A DNA stretch of 64,000 nt from NCBI GenBank assembly GCA_004298905.1, contig SCTK01000019.1, positions 62,001-126,000 on the forward strand. Reading direction: 5' to 3'. Origin of the DNA: Burkholderiaceae bacterium (GTDB lineage Bacteria; Pseudomonadota; Gammaproteobacteria; Burkholderiales; Burkholderiaceae_D). Positions 42,018-51,540 of the stretch are shown here, piece by piece. The notes beneath the pieces are model-generated. The model was not told the origin of the DNA and made no database searches. It worked only from the letters and a program-made list of their open reading frames with translations. The first letter of the stretch is position 1; each line of letters begins with the position of its first letter. The position numbers and the translations under genes are program-made.

Positions 42018-45000
42018 ATGATGAATATGCGCCGCATGTCTTTGCTTCAAATCTTGTTCGCTACAGTCCTTGGCTCGGGTGTGGTGGTATTGCAGACGAA
42101 TGCAGGGGCCGGCGGCACGGTAACCGATGCGTCTGCTCCCGTGGAAGCGGGCGTGGCCGGAGCCCTGCGCACGATAGGCGCATACCCACAGGAACGCGGC
42201 GTCGGACACACCGTTACCGCACTTCCCGACGGCCGAGTATTCGTCTATGGACACCGGCCGGTCGCTACACCCATCGACGCCGTCATACTGGATCCGAAAT
42301 TGCGGAACGCCGAACTCAACAGCGTGACGCCCGTGATGTGGGATCCCAAACTTCATGGCTGGAAAGCCATCGAGAATCCACCCGAGTGTCAGTTCTCGGC
42401 TTATCTTCACACCGCCACTGCGCTAGCGGATGGACGCGTGCTGATTGGCGGCGGCCTGTGCGACATCCCGCGTAGTCGTGACGATACGCGGCCGCATGTA
42501 CCGCACACCGCCCTTTCGTTATGGAACGATGCTGCGCAGAAATGGGAGTCGGCCCCGGAGCTTTTCCAGGCGCGCATTTATCACACCGCCACATTGCTGA
42601 CCGATGGCGGCGTCCTGTTTGTCGGTGGCGAAAGCGATACGCGCGCCAGCGATAAAACCGAGCCCGTGCTCGACAGCGTGGAATTGTTTCGCGACGGAAA
42701 GATTTCGCAGCTCCCCCATTTACACAGCGCCCGTGCAAAACACACTGCGGTTCGAATGGCGGATGGAACAGTGCTGGTGGCCGGTGGCATTGTGATGGAT
42801 GGCCGCGCACTGGCTGCAGTTGAAATATGGGATCCGGCAAAACAGGCATGGCGAGATGCGCCACCATTGAAGACGCCGCGCTATGGACATACGGCTGCGC
42901 TGCTGAGCGATGGCCGCGTCATGATCTCGGGTGGCATCAGCCAAGAGAACATGCCGACGGCGTCGGTCGAAATATTCGATCCCAAAACCAATCAATGGTC
43001 CGATAGCGCGCCTTTGCTGACGCCGCTGCAAAGACATGCATCCATCGTGCTCGGGAATGGCGATGTGCTGATCGTCGGCATCGGTATTGATCGGGATCAT
43101 CCATTTCCGCAAGCCATGCTGTGGGAAAAATCGACCGGCCAGTGGCGACCGGCGGGCGAATTTTCTCCTTACCGGTACAAGGGTTCGCAATCGTATGCGC
43201 TGGCGCCCATCCCACTGAAGAACGATGCAGTGCTGGTTTTCGATTCGGCCAGCATCATGCAGTGGGCGCCTTCGAGTGGAGTCACTGGCCATTCAGCCTA
43301 TGGCGGACGTGATGGCTATGCGAGCATTCTGCTGAACGACGGCCGCATCATGCTGGCGGGCGGCAATACCCTGATGCCCGGTGGGCGGATCGGCGCCCTG
43401 CCGTTGGATTGGGTCGAAATTTATGATCCCGCCACCGGCCGGTTTTCGGTCACAGGACGGTTGACCCAGCCACGCGAGGCTCTTTCCGCCATCGTGTTGA
43501 ACGATGGCCGTGCCGTGGTTGCCAGCAATTGGCCGCACGCGCCGTATAACGTCAGACCGGCCTCGCATCGCTTTGCCGAGATCTGGGATCCGAGAACCGG
43601 ACAGTGGAGCGCGCTGAACACGATTCATTTCGATACACCAGACTGGCTCAGCCTTGAAAAGATCGGCAAGTTGAACGATGGCCGTCTGCTATTCATCTTT
43701 TCGGTGGAATTCAATTATCGTGCGCTGATATGGGACCCGCGTACCGAAACGACTGAAGCGAAGCAAGTCAGCGCCACGCATCGCATTGGCGCTCACATCG
43801 CAATCATTCCCGATGGCCGTGTGCTTTTTGAGGGCGGGCGATCCGGACGGAATATGGACGAAACACGGCTGCCTGAGGTATGGGACAGCCGCACAGGGAA
43901 AGTCGAAGCGCTGCCCTATCCTCCTAAATGGTTTTACGGTGGCGTCGAACCATTAACACTGAAAAGCGGCAATGTGCTGCTGATCGACCGTTCCAGTTCC
44001 GGTAATGATCCGAAACCTGTGGTGCTGTGGGATGCGTTGAACGGCGCATGGCGCTTACTGCCGCCTCTGCCTGTCAGCGAAGAAACTGGAATCAGAAAAC
44101 CCCAGATGATTGAACTGAGCGATGGGTCGCTGCTCACCGAAACACTGCGTCTGCAACCCGGTGCTTCGTCCTGGTCCGCCGTCCAGCGTTTTCCGCAAGC
44201 GCAGGCGACCTTGATGCAATTGCCATCGGGGCAGGTGATTGCCCTCTCACTCTCTTCACCGCATGCTGCCTACTTCAATCAGCATGCCGGACAGTGGCAA
44301 ATCCAAACACCTGCATATTATTTGCGTCGCAAGGAAAAACCCAGGCCGGTACTTCTTGAGTTGGCAGATGGCCGGGTGATGGTCTCGGGAAATATCGACA
44401 CGGAAGGCTGGCCCAGAGAAACCACCACCCAGATCTGGGATCCGAAATCAGGAGCGTGGACTTCCACCGGAAAGCTGGCCAACATATACACGGGCGTATC
44501 GGAAGCCGTTCGCCTGCCTTCCGGTCAGGTGGTATTTGTGGGTACTGACCGTGGTGGCAATCTCAGGTGCGAGATCGGTCATCCTGCCGACAATACCTGG
44601 AGCGACTGCGGCGCTTCCATGCCGGTCAAGAATTCGCCCGCGCAATTCACGCTTACTTCGCTGCAGGACGGTCGCGCCGTTTTGATGTTTGGCCAGTCAG
44701 AAGTGTATGCGTATCGCGAGCAAGCCGCACAATGGCTGCCGCTGCGAGAAGACATTACGCGCGAACCGAACGTCATTGCAATGAGCAGCCACGCATTCCG
44801 CCTGCCCGACGGATGTCTGATCTCCGGCCCGCCGTTCCGCATTTCCAACTCAACTACGGGGAAAGAACTTTATCCCGCATCACCGGTGACAGGAATCAAG
44901 GACAGCGATGCGCGCATGATCGTACTTGCAGACGGTACTGTGGTCGTGGCCGGTTATCCGGAAGGTGCAGATGGAATGGGTGAAGGATTCTTCCATCGCA

Positions 45001-45695
45001 AGGCCTCATGCGCCGGGTTTGAAACCCAGGACGGCGACGAACGCTACATGCCCGCCATCTCTGCAGCTGCATCTTCGTCAATGCCGATTGCAGCCATCGC
45101 CACCACGGACTCATGGTGGCAACGGTACGTCGCAATAATTGCCCCCTACAAGTGGCTGCTGCTGGCCGTGCTCATGCCTTTCGTGCTGTACCGACCGCTG
45201 CGCAAGTTAGTGCTGCATTTTAATGGCGGCGATCCGACACTGACGATGCCCAGAAATTTCGTCATCGGCATGCGCACCCTGTTCTACGGAATTGCGGTGC
45301 TTATCGCACTGGCATTGCTGCTGCCCAGGACGAGTTTCTTCCGACCCTCGGAAGCATCTCGCACAAACGCGGCAACTGCATCACCCTGCCGCTTTATCGG
45401 CGTCTGGACTTCTACGCGTTCGGGAGCGCAGTATCAGATCACCTTGACTGACGACGGCAGATACGCCACCGATCCCATTGCAGATGGATCCGGCAGCGCT
45501 CGAATTCACACCGGAACCTGGGAAATTCAAGGTGACAAAATGATATGGCATCACGATCTCGTCAAAGGCGAAGTGGCGGATATCAACCCGATTCGCCAGG
45601 AAAGCGATGGCGCTTTTACACTGATCGAGGAGAATGGCGAATCGTCCAGATTTATGCGGCAGAAGAAAATCGATTCGGCCACGTGCAGCCAGTAA
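42018..45695 (+). CDS. Giant Kelch-repeat protein, second of a pair
   Basis: A 1225-residue exported protein. A signal or anchor lies at about residues 5-30 (LLQILFATVLGSGVVVL). About eighteen repeats of the type L-x-D-G-R-V-L-x-x-G-G follow (for example LPDGRVFVYG, LADGRVLIGGG, LSDGRVMISGG, LADGTVVVAG), spaced about 50 residues apart; this is enough for two or three beta propellers. Two membrane helices follow (about 1042-1060 and 1085-1105). A separate C-terminal domain (about 1124-1225, FIGVWTSTRSGAQYQITLTD) looks like a small beta barrel. The role is unknown; surface binding is possible. Start is the ATG at 42018; an ATG at 41976 lies inside the preceding gene. Confidence 0.8.
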   Translation: MMNMRRMSLLQILFATVLGSGVVVLQTNAGAGGTVTDASAPVEAGVAGALRTIGAYPQERGVGHTVTALPDGRVFVYGHRPVATPIDAVILDPKLRNAELNSVTPVMWDPKLHGWKAIENPPECQFSAYLHTATALADGRVLIGGGLCDIPRSRDDTRPHVPHTALSLWNDAAQKWESAPELFQARIYHTATLLTDGGVLFVGGESDTRASDKTEPVLDSVELFRDGKISQLPHLHSARAKHTAVRMADGTVLVAGGIVMDGRALAAVEIWDPAKQAWRDAPPLKTPRYGHTAALLSDGRVMISGGISQENMPTASVEIFDPKTNQWSDSAPLLTPLQRHASIVLGNGDVLIVGIGIDRDHPFPQAMLWEKSTGQWRPAGEFSPYRYKGSQSYALAPIPLKNDAVLVFDSASIMQWAPSSGVTGHSAYGGRDGYASILLNDGRIMLAGGNTLMPGGRIGALPLDWVEIYDPATGRFSVTGRLTQPREALSAIVLNDGRAVVASNWPHAPYNVRPASHRFAEIWDPRTGQWSALNTIHFDTPDWLSLEKIGKLNDGRLLFIFSVEFNYRALIWDPRTETTEAKQVSATHRIGAHIAIIPDGRVLFEGGRSGRNMDETRLPEVWDSRTGKVEALPYPPKWFYGGVEPLTLKSGNVLLIDRSSSGNDPKPVVLWDALNGAWRLLPPLPVSEETGIRKPQMIELSDGSLLTETLRLQPGASSWSAVQRFPQAQATLMQLPSGQVIALSLSSPHAAYFNQHAGQWQIQTPAYYLRRKEKPRPVLLELADGRVMVSGNIDTEGWPRETTTQIWDPKSGAWTSTGKLANIYTGVSEAVRLPSGQVVFVGTDRGGNLRCEIGHPADNTWSDCGASMPVKNSPAQFTLTSLQDGRAVLMFGQSEVYAYREQAAQWLPLREDITREPNVIAMSSHAFRLPDGCLISGPPFRISNSTTGKELYPASPVTGIKDSDARMIVLADGTVVVAGYPEGADGMGEGFFHRKASCAGFETQDGDERYMPAISAAASSSMPIAAIATTDSWWQRYVAIIAPYKWLLLAVLMPFVLYRPLRKLVLHFNGGDPTLTMPRNFVIGMRTLFYGIAVLIALALLLPRTSFFRPSEASRTNAATASPCRFIGVWTSTRSGAQYQITLTDDGRYATDPIADGSGSARIHTGTWEIQGDKMIWHHDLVKGEVADINPIRQESDGAFTLIEENGESSRFMRQKKIDSATCSQ

Positions 45696-45794
45696 GCGCC
45701 GCAAGTATTTGTATGGCTGGATTTCCTGATTCAAAACTTGTAAGGTGAAAAACGCTGCAACACCGAAAATTTATCTCGTTCAGAGGAGGTCATC

Positions 45795-46241
45795 ATGTCA
45801 ACCAACACAGTCCGTTTTCACCGCGTACTGCGTGCGCCGCCCGAAAGAATCTATCGCGCATTTCTCGATGCCGATGCCCTGGTGAAGTGGCTGCCGCCAA
45901 ACGGCTTTACCGCCAAGGTGCATCATCTGGATGCGCGGGTCGGTGGAAGTTGCAAGATGTCGTTCACGAACTTCACCACGCAGCAGAGCAATTCGTTTGG
46001 CGGTGAGTATCTTGAACTGGTGCCGCATGAACGCATTTGCTACACGGACAAATTCGATGATCCGAATCTGCCCGGCGAGATGCGCACCACGGTCTCTTTG
46101 CGGCAAGTGTTTTGCGGCACCGAGTTGAACATCGTGCAGGAAGGGATTCCCGAAATCATCCCGCCGGAGATGTGCTATCTCGGCTGGCAGGAATCGCTTG
46201 CGTTGCTGGCAAAACTGGTCGAAGCCGAAATCCGCGAGTAG
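45795..46241 (+). CDS. SRPBCC/AHSA1-family protein
   Basis: A 148-residue soluble protein with the START-like fold of the activator-of-Hsp90-homologue group: RVLRAPPERIYRAFLDADAL, KWLPPNGFTAKVHHLDARVG near residue 35 and a terminal CYLGWQESLALLAKLVEAEI. Members bind hydrophobic ligands, but the ligand here is unknown. GAGGAGG lies before the ATG. It stands alone, convergent with an esterase gene. Confidence 0.9.
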   Translation: MSTNTVRFHRVLRAPPERIYRAFLDADALVKWLPPNGFTAKVHHLDARVGGSCKMSFTNFTTQQSNSFGGEYLELVPHERICYTDKFDDPNLPGEMRTTVSLRQVFCGTELNIVQEGIPEIIPPEMCYLGWQESLALLAKLVEAEIRE

Positions 46242-46263
46242 CGGGCGCGCACACGCCATCGGG

Positions 46264-47295
46264 TCAACGGTGATTGAAGAAATCCCACATCACATCGTTG
46301 GCCGAGATGGCCTGTGACGGCGCTTTATCGCCGCGCGGTTTCACACCGCCGGGCCACGAGTGGCCGCCGGTCTCGGTAACGCAGAGTTGCACTTGAGTGC
46401 CACCACGGCACGGCGCATAGACTTCGCAATACGCGCCGGCCTTGTCCAGCGTGCGGTGCGGTGTGGGCGCGCAGCCGTTCAGCCGCACCCACTTGGCAAT
46501 CGAGACGGGTACTGCGGTGAAATCGGTGACCTTGTCCTGGCTGACCGAGCCTGGCCCGGCGCCGCCGGTAAACAACACGTGGTCATCGTCCCTGGCGTGA
46601 ATGTGCAGGATGGATACGGGGTTGGCGGGATTGCAACTGCGCGTGCTATCGGTGCCGGCCACCGGCGCGACAGCACTGAACACGTCGGACATTTCGCACG
46701 CCAGACGATAGGCCATGAGGCCGCCATTCGACATGCCGGTCGCGTAGATGCGGTTGCGGTCGATGTTGAGCTGGCGGGTGAGGTTGGCAACCATCTGGCG
46801 GATAAAGCCGACATCATCCACGTTCGCATCGCGTGCGCCGCCGCAGCAATTGCCGGCATTCCAGGTCGCGAATTTGCCGCTGTTCAGTTTGCTGAAACCA
46901 TTGGGGAACACCACGACGAAGCCTTCGCGGTCTGACTTGGTGAGCAAGCCGTAATAGGTGTCGTTCGCCATGTAATCCATACTGCCGCCGCCACCGTGCA
47001 GCGCCACCAGCAGCGCTGCGGGTGTGGCCGCATCGTACCGGCCCGGCACGTGCACCCGATACATTCGCGTCAAGCCATCGTGCTGGATCGTGAACGTGTA
47101 ATCGCCCGGCTGCGTGATGCTGTCACCGGTGTCGGCATTGGCTTCAGGAGCGGGCTGCTTTTGCAGGCGTTGCTGCAAGCGTTCTTTCAGCCGCTGGCGC
47201 AGCGTGCCGTCCTGCGCGGCACTGGGCAGCGGCAGCATGACGGCACTGCAGATGAGCAGTGCGAGTGCAAGGAATGGTCGAGTGCGTGGCTTCAT
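46264..47295 (-). CDS. PHB-depolymerase-like secreted esterase
   Basis: A 343-residue exported alpha/beta hydrolase of the esterase-PHB/LpqC type. The signal peptide is about residues 1-27 (PFLALALLICSAVMLPLPSA). The oxyanion-hole region is LLVALHGGGGSMDYM (about 95-110), and the nucleophile elbow is ATGMSNGGLMAYRLACEM (serine about 191). The acid and histidine follow in HIHARDDDHVLF and ETGGHSWPG (about 319). Paired cysteines (GNCCGG, RSCNP, NGC, YCEVYAPC) fit a periplasmic or secreted enzyme. Substrate could be a polyester or feruloyl ester; this cannot be settled here. The ATG at 47295 is preferred because it starts the signal peptide. Confidence 0.88.
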   Translation of the reverse strand: MKPRTRPFLALALLICSAVMLPLPSAAQDGTLRQRLKERLQQRLQKQPAPEANADTGDSITQPGDYTFTIQHDGLTRMYRVHVPGRYDAATPAALLVALHGGGGSMDYMANDTYYGLLTKSDREGFVVVFPNGFSKLNSGKFATWNAGNCCGGARDANVDDVGFIRQMVANLTRQLNIDRNRIYATGMSNGGLMAYRLACEMSDVFSAVAPVAGTDSTRSCNPANPVSILHIHARDDDHVLFTGGAGPGSVSQDKVTDFTAVPVSIAKWVRLNGCAPTPHRTLDKAGAYCEVYAPCRGGTQVQLCVTETGGHSWPGGVKPRGDKAPSQAISANDVMWDFFNHR

Positions 47296-47375
47296 GGATT
47301 CTGCTTTGAATAGGCCATGCCATTCTAGTGCCAATGGCCTGTGCGTGTACATTCACTCCGGTCTGACGCTGAAAG

Positions 47376-47406
47376 AAAAAATGGCATCCGCTAGATGCCA
47401 TTTTTT
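47376..47406 (-). terminator. Intrinsic terminator of the nitrate-assimilation operon
   Basis: ATGGCATC and GATGCCAT form an 8-bp stem with a 5-nt loop, flanked by A5 on one side and T5 on the other, so it is bidirectional. On the minus strand it lies 22 nt beyond the stop of the Fe-S/DmsC fusion gene. Confidence 0.85.
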
Positions 47407-47428
47407 CATTGCAGTTTGTTGCTGACGT

Positions 47429-49279
47429 TCAGTGCAGCGCCGACTCCGGCAGCACACCGACTTGCGGCATGTTGGCGAGGCCGGTTTCGCGGGCGTGTTG
47501 CTCGAAACCTTTGTTGCGCCAGAAGAAAGCGCCGGGCATGGTGGTGGGGATCACCAACACGTAGAACAGGGCGCGGCCGATCAAGGCGGTGGCGACGATG
47601 ACCAGTGCAGCCAACATCCACAGCGCAGCGCCGAGACTACCATCGACACCAGCCAGTGCCAGCGCGCCGATCAAGGCGAGGCCAACACCAATGCCGATGT
47701 TGCGCAGGAGGTAGGTGTTACCGAATGTCGTGCGCTGTTCCAGATGCGCGGCGGCGCCTTCGGCACCTTCGGCTTTCAGGTCGCGTGCGTGAGCGATCAG
47801 GCCGATGCCTTCGAGCACCAAACCAGCGGCCATCGGCCAGACCAGCACTGTAAGCAGACCGGTGAACGATTGGCCTTGTGCCGTCAACACGGCGGCATAG
47901 ACGACACCAACGGTCAGCGTGCCCAAGGTCAGCATCGAACCGAAGAACGAACTCAACACTTGCCAGTGGTTCCAGAATGGGCGCGCTCTAATGCGATAAA
48001 TCTTGTGCATCGCATACAGCGCCACGGGGCCGGAAACGACACCGAGCCAGGCCACAGGTGTGACCAGGGTCTGCACGAAATGCTCCGGCAGCAGCCAGGT
48101 GAAGAGGCTGGGGAAGGTGGTCAGCAATGCATACGCGCCGAGCGCGTTGAAGAACACGGCCACCCCCGCCACTTCGCGGCTGACAGGAGAATAACGCAGG
48201 TTGTTGAAGGCACGATAGAAACGATGCGGCTTGCCCAGGTGCATGGTCGAGGTGTACAGGCCGAAAGTTTCCAATGCCAGCAGCGCAAACAGCAAGGCCG
48301 AATAGGCCACCGGATGCGCCGCGGGCGACAAGACTTCGAGACCAAACATCGGGCCAAAGAACAACGTGAGGAATGCGCCCACAACCCCCTGCGTAATCAA
48401 CGTGAAGAGCACCAGCGGATCTTCACGCGAACGCAGTTTTTTCAAGCTCCACTTGCGTTCGATTTTTTTATCGGCTACTTGCGGTACGTAGCGCGTCTTG
48501 CCTGCCTCTTCTTTTTTTACATACACCAGCGGCATGGTGTCGGTGCGGCGCATTTCGCGCGGCAATTCCTTGACCTGCTGGAAGCGGATGTTGGGATGCG
48601 TAATGTCCGGCGTCGGGAAGCCGGGAATTTCCAGCTTGGTTTGCACGCGATTGGCGGGTGCCGTTTCGATCACGCCAAAGTCCAGCGCGCCTGCCAAACA
48701 GGCGGCGGCGCAGGCGGGTTTCAAACCGACTTCGAGACGGTCCACGCACATATTGCATTTCGACACCTGACCCTTGATCGGGTCGAGCTGCGGCGCGTTG
48801 TACGGGCAGACCCAGGTGCAGTAACCGCAGCCGAAACAAATGTCCGGGTCTTGCAGCACCGCGCCGTATTCGGCGAACTTGGTGTAGGCGCGCGTCGGGC
48901 AGCCTTTCAGGCACACGGGGTCATCGCAATGGTTGCACGCCATCGAAATGTTCATGCGCTTGAAGTCGGGATAGGTGCCGCCTTCAACGTAACCGACCGA
49001 GCGGAAACTGATGTGCGCAGGCAGATCGTTCTTTTCGCTGCAGGCCGCTTCACAAGCGTGGCAGGCGATGCAGTTGTCCGAGGTGAAATGGAAACCGTGC
49101 TGTTTGTAGCGATCCGGGTTTTCGGAAATCCCGGCGTCGCTGTTGATGTTCAGACTGACACCGGCGAGCGGATCGTTCAGATTGATCAGTTGAATCGGCT
49201 TGCCGTGCTGGTTGAGTTCCGCGCCATTGGACGGCGGCACAAACGCGTAGGAGGGTTCTTCGGGGCGTACCTTGAACAT
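47429..49279 (-). CDS. Fused four-cluster Fe-S protein and DmsC-type membrane anchor
   Basis: A 616-residue fusion that should carry electrons between quinol and a molybdoenzyme. The N-terminal half (about 60-250) has four cysteine groups of the DmsB type: CIACHACEAACSEKND, CNHCDDPVCLKGCP, CFGCGYCTWVCPYNAP and CNMCVDRLEVGLKPACAAAC, for four [4Fe-4S] clusters. After a linker, the C-terminal half (about 310-600) has eight or so membrane helices of the DmsC/YnfH family (HLGKPHRFYRAFNNLRYSPV). The first 55 residues are an extra segment. The gene lies 14 nt after the molybdopterin oxidoreductase gene, its likely catalytic partner. Start fixed by AGAGAGAAAG before the ATG at 49279. Confidence 0.92.
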   Translation of the reverse strand: MFKVRPEEPSYAFVPPSNGAELNQHGKPIQLINLNDPLAGVSLNINSDAGISENPDRYKQHGFHFTSDNCIACHACEAACSEKNDLPAHISFRSVGYVEGGTYPDFKRMNISMACNHCDDPVCLKGCPTRAYTKFAEYGAVLQDPDICFGCGYCTWVCPYNAPQLDPIKGQVSKCNMCVDRLEVGLKPACAAACLAGALDFGVIETAPANRVQTKLEIPGFPTPDITHPNIRFQQVKELPREMRRTDTMPLVYVKKEEAGKTRYVPQVADKKIERKWSLKKLRSREDPLVLFTLITQGVVGAFLTLFFGPMFGLEVLSPAAHPVAYSALLFALLALETFGLYTSTMHLGKPHRFYRAFNNLRYSPVSREVAGVAVFFNALGAYALLTTFPSLFTWLLPEHFVQTLVTPVAWLGVVSGPVALYAMHKIYRIRARPFWNHWQVLSSFFGSMLTLGTLTVGVVYAAVLTAQGQSFTGLLTVLVWPMAAGLVLEGIGLIAHARDLKAEGAEGAAAHLEQRTTFGNTYLLRNIGIGVGLALIGALALAGVDGSLGAALWMLAALVIVATALIGRALFYVLVIPTTMPGAFFWRNKGFEQHARETGLANMPQVGVLPESALH

Positions 49280-49293
49280 GTTTCTTTCTCTCT

Positions 49294-51474
49294 TTAGAAC
49301 GACCGCGCAGCGACGTTGATCGCGGCGGCTTCTTGCTGGTTGCTGGCCGGTTCGATTTTCACCGAGCATTGTTTGAATGCGGGCTGACGCGAATGCGGAT
49401 CGAGCAGCCCGAGCGTCAAGCGGTTTACGCACTCATGGAAGTGGAATGGAATGAACACCATGTTGGGGGCGACGCGCTGCGTCAACTGCACCAACACCAC
49501 CGCATCGCCACGGCGCGAAATCAGGCGCGCATAGGTCATGTGCTCGATGCCCAGCTTCTTCGCTGAATCGGGATTCATCTCCATATACGGCGTCGGGCTG
49601 AACTTGTTGACGTTGCCGATTTTGCCGGTACGCGTGCGTGTGTGGAAATGCTCGACCACGCGGCCGCTGTTGAGCCAGAACGGATATTCCTCGTCCGGGC
49701 GTTCGTTGTTGTCGACGAAGGGCAGCGGAATCAGTTTGGCCTTGCCGTCGTAATGCTGGAACACACCGTCGGTGTACAGGCGCGGCGTGCCGGTTTCGGC
49801 GCCTTCCGCGCAGGGCCACTGAATGCCGCGCTGTTTTTCAATCTTGTCGTGGCTCATGCCGGAGTAATTGAGCATGCGGCCTTGCGACAGTTCGCGCATT
49901 TCGTCGAACACGGCAGCCGCCGTTTCCGGGAAGCGGATTTTCCTGCCCTGCTCCCAACGCTTGGCCAGTTCGTTGAAAATCCACATGTCGGGCTTGGAAT
50001 TTCCGTGCGGCTCCATCACCTTGCGCACCAGGTTAACGCGGCGTTCGGTGTTGGTGAAGCAGCCTTCCTTCTCACCCCATAGCGCGGCGGGCAGGAACAC
50101 GTGCGCGTACTTCGTGCACTCGACGTCGGCATAGGCGTCCTGCACCACCATGAATTCGAGCTTCTCCAGCGTCTTCTTGATACGCGGCGTATTCGGCATC
50201 GAAGTCATCGGATTGGTGGCGATCAGCCACAACGCCTTGATCTGGCCGGTCTCGATCGCCGGGAAAATATCGGTCATGAACATGCCGCGTTTTTTCGGGA
50301 AGAACTCGGGGTCAATGCCCCAGAACTTGGCGATGTCTTCGCGATCCTTGTCTTTCTCCAGCGCGCGATAACCGGGCAGGCCCGAAGCAGACGACCATTC
50401 GCGCGTGCCCATGGCATTGCACTGGCCGGTGATCGACAGGCTGGTGCCGCCGGGTTTGCCGATGTTGCCGGTGATCAGGTTCAGACTGTTGATGCCGACC
50501 ACGCCGTCGGAACCGTGCGTGCTCTGGTTGATGCCCATGGTCCAGATCGACATGGCGGCACCGGCCTTGGCATACAGGCGCGCGACCACGCGGATGGTAT
50601 CTTCGTCGATGCCGCAGATTCTCGATGCGGTGATCGGATCGTATTGCTCAACCAACGTCTTGAATTCTTCGAAGCCGCTGCAATGCGCATCGATATAGGC
50701 CTGATCCTGCAAACCCTCTTTCAGTATCACATGCGCCAGCGCATTGAGCAGCACGACGTCAGTACCGGGCGTGATCGGCAGGTGAATGTCAGCCATCTGC
50801 GCAAACATCGTCACGCGCGGATCGACGACGATGATCGGGAACTTGCGTTTTTCCAGCGCCATCTTCAAGCGCCAGAAAATGATCGGGTGCTGCTCCGGCA
50901 AGTTGGAGCCGAACGCCATCAGGCATTCGGTGGAATCGAAGTCGTCATAGCATCCGGGCGGGCCGTCGGAACCGAACGAACGCTTGTAACCCGAGACGGC
51001 CGACGCCATGCACAGCGTGGTGTTGCCGTCGTAGTTGTTGGTGCCGATCACGCCGCGCGCCAGCTTGCCCAGCGTGTAAAACTCTTCGGTCAGGATCTGG
51101 CCGGTGGACACGATGGCCACCGAATCGCGGCCGTATTTTTCCTGAATCCGTTTGATCTCGGCGGCGGTTTTATCCAGCGCTTCGTCCCAACCCGCTTCGC
51201 GGTAACTGTCGATCACGCGATCGCGCAGCAGCGGCGTCTTGCCACGATTGGCCGAGTTGAATAGCTCGTGTTCAAAAATCCCCTTGATGCACAGCTTGCC
51301 CTGATTCACTGGCGCATTGCCCACGCCGCGCGAACCGACCGCTTTCCCTTCGGCGTTAATCCCGACTTCGATCGAACAACCGGTCGAGCAGTAACCGCAG
51401 GTGGTGTACTTCCATTCGACTGCGCCCTTGTCGGCGATCTTGATCGGATTCTTTGTATGACGGCCAAATAACAC
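49294..51474 (-). CDS. Molybdopterin oxidoreductase, nitrate-reductase-like
   Basis: A 726-residue catalytic subunit of the DMSO-reductase superfamily. The N-terminal [4Fe-4S] site is CGYCSTGCSIEVG followed by GKLCIKG (about 26-64). The Mo-pterin regions resemble the assimilatory nitrate reductases: TLCMASAVSGYKRSFGSDGP, VVDPRVTMFAQMADIHLPI and GINQSTHGSDGVVGINSLNL. It differs from the NasA encoded next door in shorter length and in the TREWSSASGLPGYR segment. No twin-arginine signal is visible, so it should stay in the cytoplasm. The next gene supplies a quinol-linked membrane anchor. A sigma54-like element lies 67 bp upstream. Nitrate is the likely substrate from context, not proved. Confidence 0.88.
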   Translation of the reverse strand: MLFGRHTKNPIKIADKGAVEWKYTTCGYCSTGCSIEVGINAEGKAVGSRGVGNAPVNQGKLCIKGIFEHELFNSANRGKTPLLRDRVIDSYREAGWDEALDKTAAEIKRIQEKYGRDSVAIVSTGQILTEEFYTLGKLARGVIGTNNYDGNTTLCMASAVSGYKRSFGSDGPPGCYDDFDSTECLMAFGSNLPEQHPIIFWRLKMALEKRKFPIIVVDPRVTMFAQMADIHLPITPGTDVVLLNALAHVILKEGLQDQAYIDAHCSGFEEFKTLVEQYDPITASRICGIDEDTIRVVARLYAKAGAAMSIWTMGINQSTHGSDGVVGINSLNLITGNIGKPGGTSLSITGQCNAMGTREWSSASGLPGYRALEKDKDREDIAKFWGIDPEFFPKKRGMFMTDIFPAIETGQIKALWLIATNPMTSMPNTPRIKKTLEKLEFMVVQDAYADVECTKYAHVFLPAALWGEKEGCFTNTERRVNLVRKVMEPHGNSKPDMWIFNELAKRWEQGRKIRFPETAAAVFDEMRELSQGRMLNYSGMSHDKIEKQRGIQWPCAEGAETGTPRLYTDGVFQHYDGKAKLIPLPFVDNNERPDEEYPFWLNSGRVVEHFHTRTRTGKIGNVNKFSPTPYMEMNPDSAKKLGIEHMTYARLISRRGDAVVLVQLTQRVAPNMVFIPFHFHECVNRLTLGLLDPHSRQPAFKQCSVKIEPASNQQEAAAINVAARSF

Positions 51475-51540
51475 GCTACTCCTCCTGTGATTGTTACACG
51501 CACCTTTTCAGCGCTCGTGAAGTCCATTCGAGGTGAATCA

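Noticed and set aside
47432-49297. A 621-codon plus-strand frame opposite the Fe-S/DmsC fusion
   Set aside because: Antisense shadow of a gene with many conserved cysteine motifs; composition (His, Arg, Gln-rich) is not that of a real protein.
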